64,000 bases of DNA, from assembly GCF_030272615.1 (NCBI RefSeq), contig NC_081412.1:687638583-687702582 (forward strand), given 5' to 3'. The notes below the pieces were generated by a model. That model searched no databases. It was not told the DNA's origin and saw nothing but the letters and a program-made list of their open reading frames with translations. The DNA comes from Cryptomeria japonica (lineage: Eukaryota > Streptophyta > Pinopsida > Cupressales > Cupressaceae). Of the stretch, positions 56,104 through 64,000 are shown one piece after another. Every line of letters starts with the position of its first letter. Within the stretch, counting starts at the first letter, position 1. The translations under genes were made by a program, and so were the position numbers.

Positions 56104-58617
56104 TTAAGGGTTTGCTGCTCCTGCAACAAAAGGACAATTTCTGATTTTTGCTAAAACTTTGAAATCACCAACAGTGTCCTGTCTGGATCCCTTGGAAGGC
56201 AAATTCCAATAAAATCCTTTCATTTTCTCCAACCTGGACCATCTAGCTATTTCTTCCACATCTACATCATAATTCTATTCTGTTGGTTGGCATGCCAAAA
56301 GTGGCCACATAAGGATAGGAGGCTGAAAGATTAATGGCAACTAGTTATTAGATTTTTCCCTGCCTAGCTATATGTACCCGGAGGTTCTCTGTATAGCTGC
56401 ATGAAAATTCTGTAATGAGTAGGGTTCTCCCAGTTTTAAATAATCTGGTAGATGATTCTAGCGTTGAGTTAGGCCTTCTAGTGCTATTGTCTTGTGGGTC
56501 TGAACCAATTGCTCATACACTTGATAGACTTCCTCTCTCGTTGGAAGTACTATCTTACTAACATCATCTCTTATTAGCAACTTTTACCAATCATAATACA
56601 GAACCCTGGGTGCTTCTGATTCCCTCCTCAATGGCAACGGATAGTCAAGTTCCAATTTTTCAAACTCCCTGGCTTGTGGTCCTATAATCATCTCATTTTG
56701 TATCCAAGACATTAGAGCTCTGAGATGGATATCCCCAATGTACAACAAAGGATTTCATTCTATGTCCTGGGGTACAACATAGTTATGTAAATATAATTCA
56801 CATAACAAATTCCTTACAACATGTGGGGAGGTTTGATAAGCATGATAGAATTCCTCAGGTGTTTCCAAGGATGGATTAAGGTCCCTTACAATGCGGTTTA
56901 ATCTAGAATTTAGATACCATTCTTTCAAGTGCACTGCGTAAATTCTTGGGGGAGCCCTACACTGCATTATCTCAGGAACCATACCATAAATTTCTTCTAC
57001 CTTAGTCTCCAATTCTTTAATTCTATTATCTTTCTTCTCAATCTCTTTTTGCTGCTTATTAATTATCCCTTGCAACCTATCCTTCTCTATTTCCCATTGC
57101 ATAAAAAATGTTAAAGCAATTGATAAACTAGTTAGGGATGAAGGAGTTCTTATAGGTCCTACCTTAGACTGTGGGATTTCTTTAGTAAATTCCTCATTCT
57201 GGATTGGCATATCTCCCACATTTTCTTCAGGTTGCTGTGGAACATCATCAATAAACTCCTCACATTACAATGCCATTGAAGCCAGATTTGCAAGCTTATC
57301 CATTACAATTCCTTCCTGAATTTCTTCTTGGATTTCTTCTCTTGCAGGGTTTTCTTGCATTTCCTCTCCCACAGGGTTTTCTTGTATTTCCTCTTCTACA
57401 GGGTTTTCTTGTATTTCCTCTTCTGCAGGGTTTTCTTGAATTTCCTTCTCTGCAGCATCTTCTTCTTCTGAAGTTTCTACTGCAATCACCTCTACTGGAT
57501 TACTCACTGGTTGAGTCTTCTGTGTCCTCCTTCTTGTTCTCCTTACATATACTTTTGAAACAGATGTAGAAGTTTTTGTTTTTGTTCGACGCCTCTTTGC
57601 TACAGGAGGGATATGCGCTTCTTGTGGTCGGATAAAAAATTCTTCATCTGATTCCTCATTTTCCAATCCTTTTCCTTCCCTTTGCAAAATAGGTGAATCT
57701 CTCTGAAGAGAGGTAGAGGGTTGTCCTTCGATTGAATCTGCTTCAATATTTTCTTCTATAATAATTATAGCTCCTTCAGCAACCAGCAAACCCTCATCTT
57801 CACTAAAAAGATCTTCTGCAACTATCTCTTCTTGAATCGGTGGATTATTTTCAATAGGAGCTTCATCTACCCTAAATTGCAGAATATCCTCAAACACACC
57901 CCATTCCATTTGTGAAACATCTCTCAAGGACCATTGTACCAGCAACTTCACCAGTCCATGATGGCTAACAGAGCGATTTCCATATTTTTTAGTCTCCTTA
58001 GCACTTATAGAAATGAGATGATACAAGAAATTTGGGACATTAACTCGCTGATCATGACGCAGATGACTAAGTAACTTGAAGTGAGGTGAATGGAGATTTG
58101 AATACTATCCTTCGCATGTAATATATTTCATAATATACAGAGCTACCTGAGGCCAATGTGTTGGCAAAGAAGCCCTTCTAGTCCCTTGCCTATCCACCAT
58201 TAAGGGTCTGTCAGTAGAAATTGTGAACTCTGTCTTGGCACTCCTTGCATCCTTCGATTCTGGAAAGAGTTTTCCTTCTTGCAGCAACCCTGTGACCTCT
58301 GCAATTTGCTACTCTGTAGCAATTACCCTCAACCCTTTAACTGTAGCTTCTCCTTCATCAAAAGAATGCATAAATTCAGCAACTATTTCGTCATTGAAAT
58401 CCCTGATTCTCAAGAAATAATCCAGCTAGCCGTAGTTTTGGAAATAATGCACATAGACAACATCGTGCAACAACCCTTCATGGACCGTTGGCTCATGGAA
58501 AATCAGATCACCCCCCATCTTTTACTCTGATACTTCCGCAGCTTCACCAAAATGTTTGACAGATTCACAAAAACTAAAATCTACATATCTTAATTTTGGG
58601 GGCAGAACTTATTATTC
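56104..58617 (-). pseudogene. Extra ORF after pol in the Athila-like element (about 830 codons, unknown function)
   Basis: One reading frame can be followed from about 58617 to the TAA at 56104-56106 without any frameshift. It is interrupted by about eleven stops, all of which could come from CAG, CAA or CGA by C-to-T change (e.g. 58527, 58425, 58308, 58105, 57265, 56755). The first ATG in a good position is 58518 (MGGDLIFHEPT), but the frame is open upstream to paired stops near 58620. Parts: a globular N-terminus (SLPTHWPQVALYIMKYITCE, LLSHLRHDQRVNVPNFLYHL), an acidic region, a basic KRRRTKTKTS patch and 9-residue repeats EEEIQENPV (57318-57450). A coiled coil (KQQKEIEKKDNRIKELETKVEE, about 57065-57000) and a C-terminal part reaching the polypurine tract follow. 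No signal peptide or clear membrane segment, so an envelope role is not supported. I do not recognise a named domain. Confidence 0.75.
57318..57450 (-). repeat. 27-bp tandem repeat coding for EEIQENPVE-type units
   Basis: Four to five copies of a 27-bp unit (CAGGGTTTTCTTGTATTTCC plus CTCTTCT on the + strand) within the extra ORF. They encode acidic E/Q/N/P repeats in frame. Confidence 0.88.
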
Positions 58618-58958
58618 ATTCACGTGAAATAATAATCATCATAAGTAATGTCAGTTAGGAAATCAATTCGAGATAATAAATCTTACTGGGAAAAAGGACC
58701 ACAAAGTACCCCCCCCAACTTAACCTAGCACGTGTCCACACAGGCTGACGAGATTTTGGGTTTGGAGTGGATTAAAACAGGATTAAAATCATAATGACCT
58801 AATAAATGCATAATTAAAATAAAGTACAATATACACGTACCTACAATTGGGCAAAAATGATGGTGAAATGAAATGAAATGATAGGTAAGAAAGTGGGATG
58901 GAATGTAGTGGATGGAACTTTATGTATGAAGAACAATATTTCACATGGAAATATTTTA
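58618..58958 (-). other. Spacer between pol and the extra ORF, with an internal G-rich purine tract
   Basis: About 340 bp without coding frame. On the minus strand GGTTAAGTTGGGGGGGGTAC (58708-58727) has an 8-G run and resembles a polypurine tract, yet lies 2.6 kb upstream of the inferred LTR. Confidence 0.65.
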
Positions 58959-60067
58959 TTATGATACAGTAAATAAGTTCGACATAGAGGCTGCAGGAAC
59001 ATCACCTTTATCAACATGCTCAAGTGCAATAAGAAGCTCATGAATTGTTACCGAATCATTGGCAATTGTTGTAGGAACATTACCATTTGTTGTAGGAACT
59101 TGTATTTCATTTTGAGGAGCAAACTGTTGCAGGAACTCTTCTCTAGTAGCTGGCTTGAGATAAAGTCGCAGTCGGTGTCCATTCACTAAGAGTTTAAATC
59201 AAACAGGATCTATTGTGGACAACCGGACTGCTCCATTCTGAAAAACTTCTTCTACCTCGTAAGGACCCAGCCACCTTGCTTGGAGTTTTCCCATAGCATC
59301 CTTATATCTAGAATCATGTAGGAGTTCCCAGTCACCAACTTTGAATTTCTTTTCTCTGATATATTTATCATGCCATCTGGCTCTTTGGTTTTGAATCAAT
59401 TCTGTTTGTTGAACAACTATCTTTCTCCATTCATCAAGAGCATTTAACTGTTGAATGCGTTCCTTCTGTGCTTCAGACAATGTCATATTTAGTTGTAGAG
59501 CTATTCTCAAGGTTTTATGCTCAAATTCAATAGGCATCATTGCTATTTTGCCATAACCATCTCAAAAGGTGTGAATCCAATTGGTGTTTTCCATGTTGTT
59601 CTATATGCCCAAATTGCCTCTGAAAGCTGATGAGACCAATCTTTCTTGTGGATAGACACTGTTTTTGTAAGAATAGCCTCAAGCTCTCTGTTGATAACTT
59701 CTACTTGGCCATTAGACTGTGGATGGTATGGAGTAGATTTCTCGTGTCTTATATTGTATTCATTGACCAAAGCTTTTATCAACGTTGATGTAAATTGAGG
59801 TCTCTGATCTGAGACAATTTCCCTGGGTACTCCATACCTTGTAAATATTTCTTCATAGAGAAACTCAACTACCTTATTATCTCTTGCATGTTGCATAGCT
59901 TTAGCTTCTACCCATTTTGTCACATAGTCTGTACATACCAAGATATAAGATTTACCATTAGAAGGTGGATCAATGGGGCCAACAAAATCTAATCCCCATT
60001 TGTCAAATGGTGTAACAAATATCTGAGGATATAGTGGCATCTCATTAGATTTTGTAGGTCTACCCAT
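58959..60067 (-). pseudogene. Athila-like integrase core and C-terminus
   Basis: Core motifs WGLDFVGPIDPP (Asp), IVSDQRPQFTS (Asp; the usual Gly after it is changed) and NGQVEVINRELE (Glu) are kept. Then WAYRTTWKTPIGFTPFEMV, a one-base deletion frameshift near 59550, MPIEFEHKTLRIA, KVGDWELLHDSR and RWLGPYEVEEVF follow. A stop at 59199 precedes VNGHRLRLYLKPATREEF, and the frame ends at 58959. The region joins to the zinc-binding part encoded just upstream (60068 stop between CDRCQ and MGRPTK). Confidence 0.88.
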
Positions 60068-62066
60068 TCACTGACATCTATCACACTTCCTTGTGTACTG
60101 AGCTGCATCCTTGTGTAGTGTAGGCCAATAATAACCAATATTGAGTATTTTTAGTGCTATCCTTTTGGCAGCAAAATGACCTCCACATGGCTCATCATGA
60201 CATGCATGCAAGATGTCATATGTTTCATCCTCTCTGACACATCTTCGCATGACTTGATCAGATCTAGTATAAAATAGACAATCAACAATCCATGAAAAGT
60301 TAAAACTTATTTCAACTAGCAACCTTCTTTCCTTAGGAGAAAAAGAAATTGGCATCTTAGCTGCAGCTAAATAGTTGGCAATATCAGCATACCAAGGAGT
60401 ATGAGCCTGTATGAGAAACAAATGCTCATCTGGAAAAGTGTCATCTATCATTGTAGAGTCTTCCTGCAATTGAAGACGTGAAAGATAATCTGCAACAACA
60501 TTAGACTTCCCTGGCTTATCAATAACTGTGATATCAAATTCCTGCATCAACAATAACCAGCGAGCCAGTCTACTGGTGATTGATGGCTTATTCATGAGAT
60601 ATCTAATTGCAGTATGATCTGTATGTACAAATATGGGATACCCTATAATATAGTGTCTAAACTTGTTAAGGGCATATATGACAGCTAGCATTTCCTTTTC
60701 AGCAACTGTATAATTCAATTCAGGTCCTTGCAAATTCTTGCTGATATAATATATTGCATTTTCCAACTTGTCAAATTTTTGTCCCAGCACTGCTCCTATA
60801 GCATAATCAGATGCATCAGTATGGATTTGGAATGATAGAGACCAATTAGGTCCTTTTAGAACTAGTGCTTGAGTCAAAGCATGCTTAAGCTTTAAAAAAG
60901 CTTCATTGCATGCTGAGGTCCATTTAAATTCTGCATCTTTAGTAAGCAGTGTATATAAGGGACTTGCAATTTTGCTGAAATCTTTGATAAACCTTCTGTA
61001 GTATCCAGCATGGCCAAGAAAACTTCTCACATCTTTCTGCTTCACAGGGTCATTAATATGCTGAATAACCTCAATCTTTGTTGGATCCACTTGTATGCCT
61101 TGTACAGATATATGATGACCAAGGACTATTCCTTCTTCCATCATAATGAAACACTTCTCACTATTTAGAGACAAGTTGTAGTCTTCACACTGCTGCAAAA
61201 CTTTCTTCAAATTACCCAATGCTTGATCAAATTCAGAACCATAGGTTGTAAAGTCATCCATGTAAATTTCCATAATATCTTTAGAAATATCAGAAAAAAT
61301 ACTGATGACTGCCCTTTGAAAAGTGGCTGGAGCATTACACAACCCAAAAGGAAGAACATAAATATGCATAAGTGCCCCATGGACAAGTAAATGTTGTTTT
61401 CTCCTGATCCTCAGGATCTATTTGTATCTGATTATAGCCACTAAATCCATCCAGAAATGAAAAATATCTCTTACCAGCAAGAGAATCCAATACCTGATCC
61501 ATAAATGGCAGTGGAAAATGATATTTCCTTGTGGCTAAGTTCAAGGCTCTATAATCAACACATACTCTCCATTTACCTCCCTTTTTAGGAACTATCACCA
61601 AGGGTGATACCCATTGACTGTCAGATATAGGATAGATAAACTCATCTTTCAACAATTTCTGCAATTCTTCTTTAACTATCTTCTTCAGGGCAGGATTGAC
61701 TCTTCTTTGAGGTTGTCTGAGTGGGCAACACTCATCCTTTATGTAAATGCGATGAGTACAAACTGTTGGATCGATTCCATTCATATCCTTGTAATTCCGT
61801 GCAAAGACATTTCTATGGAGTTTTAGCAAGTCCACCAGGATATCCTTCTGAGTATCCGCTATATTCTTATTGATGTTCAAATATTTATTCAATTCAACCT
61901 CTATCTTGATAGTAAGATCAATTTGATTTATATCAGAAACATGAGAATATGACAATTCCCGCGGCAACAAGGTATGCAAGATATCAGTGGCTGTAGGAAA
62001 GTCCAACCCTGCAATATTCAGAACCAATTCCTGCAATTCTTGGTCTTCTATTAATTCATTTATCAA
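60068..62066 (-). pseudogene. Athila-like reverse transcriptase, RNase H and integrase zinc region
   Basis: Reverse transcriptase: WVSPLVIVPKKGGKWRVCVDY, YFSFLDGFSGYNQIQ, then a frameshift near 61366 within the CPWGTYAY/PFGLCNAPATFQ block. The active site YMDD is at about 61255, followed by LGHHISVQGIQVDPTKIE and RSFLGHAGYYRRF. RNase H (about 60830-60470): HTDASDYAIGAVLGQ, ELNYTVAEKEMLAVIYAL and HTDHTAIRYLM, with D, E and D present. Integrase zinc region: HACHDEPCGGHFAAKR ... CDRC (60215-60072). The N-terminal linker (62066-61740) connects to the protease side. Only one RNase H is seen, unlike the Tat element. Confidence 0.9.
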
Positions 62067-62099
62067 GACCTTATAAAAGATTGATTCTTCATCATATAA

Positions 62100-62849
62100 C
62101 TACATTAGTGACACTCGATTAATCATCATAAGGTGATTAATAGAGTCAATTTCTTCAGATTCCTCTCCCAAAATAGGCCAAACAGCCTGCTGCTGCTCAA
62201 GCTGAGGTTGTGCAGGGGAATACAAGGCCAATGTTTTTGTGGAACTGCCATCTGAAATAGTCATGTCTCCTAATCTACACCCAATATATGCATCAACTGT
62301 GGCCAGCCATGGTCTTCCCAAAATGACTGGATATCCCCCCAATGTTGCTTTTGGGGATAAAATCATAAAGTCTGCAAGATATTCCTAGGAATCTAGAATG
62401 ACCACTATATCTTCTCTCATACCATCAGGTCTTATTACAGAGCCATCAACAAGTTGGAGAACTGTGGGTGTAGCCCTTAAACTATCTATCTATAGATGTT
62501 TCATTACTTCCCTTGTCATTACATTAATGGATGCCCCTAAATCAACTACAACATTTTTTATTTGACTGCCATTAATGACTATACTCACAATAGGACTACC
62601 TGGATTAGAATACTTTGGAATAGCAATTTTCCCTAACATAATATCAACCAATTGACCCATAAAAAGAACTATTTGTGGATCCTTTTTCTTTCTGCTAGGT
62701 TTCTTTAGGCATGCCTCTCTCAATGCTTTACCATATATTGAAACATCCTTTATTGCTTGCAGCAATGGAATTTTAACACAAATGTGCTTCAGTTGATCAA
62801 GAATATCAAAGCTTTGTTGTTGATCAATTGAAACTTCTTTATCTTTCAA
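62100..62849 (-). pseudogene. Athila-like aspartic protease region
   Basis: The retropepsin-like entry VVDLGASINVMTREVMKHL is near 62545; the D-L-G-A-S form is characteristic of Athila proteases. Downstream are LGGYPVILGRPWLATVDAYIG, the conserved end of the fold (about 62345-62285), and a Q/E-rich linker. Stops near 62499, 62385 and 62100 are all TAG and fit C-to-T or G-to-A changes, with the frame retained. Confidence 0.84.
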
Positions 62850-64000
62850 TCTATGGGGAAATGGTGGTAATATTTGATTCTGAGGTATTACATCTTTAGG
62901 ATCAAAGATTGGCTGCTCTTCTTGTACCTCAGTAATAACTGGCTGAGAGAGATTAGGTAGTGTTGTTCCAGATCGAAGGTGAATATCATCTAGTGATAAA
63001 GAATAGGCTAGGTATTGATTAGCATCAGCTGAATAAGCTTGTTGTTGTTGCTAAGATTTGATATTTGGATTAGGCAACAATTGAGTAAGCAATTGTGTTG
63101 GCTTGGGAGGTGGTGCTGTGGCTACAAGAGGTGGCATTAAAGCAGAAGGTTGTGGCTGATATCTAGAAGATTGGGATGACCATGATGGGTTTCCCCTCCA
63201 TTGAGAGGTAGGTTGCCAATTCCCTTGAAACTGGTTCCCTGCACCCTGAGGTGGATACCAGTTTCCCTGTGGCTACTGCCACTGGGGGATTTGATTAGAA
63301 AATTGCTGTCCTTGGCCTTGTGATCCATACCAATGTGGATATTTACCAAAATTTTGAGAATATTGTGGTTGCCATTGGTTATTTGGTGCATAAGAATTAC
63401 CACTATAACCAGAAAAGGAAAGTGGATCAGGTGGCATACCTTGTCTCTAAAAATTTGATCTTTTTTGAGCAACATAGAAGACTTGTTCATCCTCCCCTTG
63501 AATTGGTTTGAAATCAGGTACTTCAACATTTGCAACCATCTTACATCTGCAATCTTTCTTCTGCTGCTTACAATGAGGACAGAATTCTGTAAGAAATGCA
63601 TCAACTTCCTCATGCTTCTTCTTAGCTACCAATATATCCAACTGAGTAGCCATATTGTTTATAATGTCCTCCTTAAAATCTTTTAACAAATGGCTAAGTT
63701 CCAACCTAGAAACTCTAGCTCCAAATGATGATGATAGTGCTCCTGACTTAAATCTCCTATTAGATTGTGTAATGTCACCTCCCCCCATTAGATCTAAGGA
63801 ATCAGTGCATTCATCGCTGATACCCCTCAAGAATATCAATTTGAGGGAATCTTCATTCAGAGTACTATGCTTGGACTTCTTGACACTAAATAAAAACCTT
63901 TCCAGATAATCCTCAAGGCTCTCATCTTCAGTTTGTGTCATTCTAAAGATATCATCCCCATGATGATCAGTGCCTCTACAATAATCTTTGTATTTTGCAA
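62850..64000 (-). pseudogene. Athila-like gag (partial, runs off the window)
   Basis: The frame enters from beyond 64000 (DYCRGTDHHGDDIFRM) and continues with SLEDYLERFLFSVKKSK and LIFLRGISDECTDSLDLMGGGD. A Cys/His cluster CPHCKQQKKDCRC near 63570 and a long Q/W/P-rich C-terminal segment (63440-63050) follow. TAG stops lie near 63447, 63275 and 63052. The start codon and 5' LTR are outside the window. Confidence 0.82.

Larger units (their letters stand above)
56091..64000 (-). mobile_element. Athila-like Ty3/gypsy element (5' end outside the window)
   Basis: Minus-strand order gag, protease, reverse transcriptase, RNase H, integrase, extra ORF, polypurine tract, LTR. A protease with D-L-G-A-S, an integrase end reading VNGHRLRLYL and an additional ORF after pol are features of the Athila group. 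Gag is still open at the right edge. Stops are numerous and frameshifts few (about 61366 and 59540). Confidence 0.85.

Noticed and set aside
57270-57569. Leucine/phenylalanine-rich + strand frame that looks like membrane helices
   Set aside because: It is the reverse strand of the EEIQENPV repeat of the extra ORF.
56104-58617. Retroviral-type envelope gene
   Set aside because: The position fits, but no signal peptide, membrane span, glycosylation-rich ectodomain or cleavage site is visible.

Overview
The window is repeat-dominated nuclear DNA from a seed plant with a large, retrotransposon-rich genome. I lean towards a gymnosperm: Tat- and Athila-type Ty3/gypsy elements with extra ORFs, long-decayed copia and LINE copies, and a degenerate telomere-like tract. 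The species is an inference and cannot be fixed from sequence alone. I found no convincing host gene, no tRNA or rRNA gene, and nothing prokaryotic.

Layout. (1) 1-22650, + strand: a decayed Tat-type Ty3/gypsy element. It has a long leader, gag, protease, G-patch, reverse transcriptase, two RNase H domains, integrase, an antisense plant-mobile-domain ORF, repeat arrays, a polypurine tract and a 3' LTR. It is split inside the protease at 4540-12319 by a younger minus-strand element with two LTRs, a 5-bp AATAT target duplication and only a gag/protease ORF (a TR-GAG-type non-autonomous element). (2) 22650-27722, - strand: a copia element with a 5' LTR but no 3' LTR. (3) 28640-36480, + strand: a LINE ORF1 remnant split by a three-LTR, two-body copia tandem array (29515-35864) whose bodies share the same internal deletions. 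(4) 36780-39137: a compound microsatellite, a degenerate AGGGTTA tract, a foldback MITE and a tRNA-derived SINE with a 17-bp target duplication. (5) 39864-43650: two more LINE ORF1 pseudogenes in opposite orientations. (6) 43.9-46.9 kb: non-coding sequence with a TCGATGAAA-type motif cluster and a near-perfect 20-bp-arm hairpin. (7) 46898-54085, - strand: a structurally complete copia element (LTRs, PBS, PPT, gag-pol) with stops and one frameshift. (8) About 54.1-64 kb, - strand: an Athila-like gypsy element with gag and pol. An extra 830-codon frame follows pol and ends next to the polypurine tract; the 5' end lies outside the window.

In working order these genes would form virus-like particles (gag), process polyproteins (protease), copy RNA to DNA (RT and RNase H) and insert it (integrase). 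All the autonomous elements here are dead copies. Most premature stops in the two gypsy elements are of the kind C-to-T or G-to-A transitions create (CGA to TGA, CAG/CAA to TAG/TAA, TGG to TAG/TGA), as expected for silenced, methylated repeats. The most interesting objects are the frameshift-free extra ORF of the Athila-like element, the antisense mobile-domain ORF of the Tat element, the gag-only nested element, and the copia array with shared deletion junctions.
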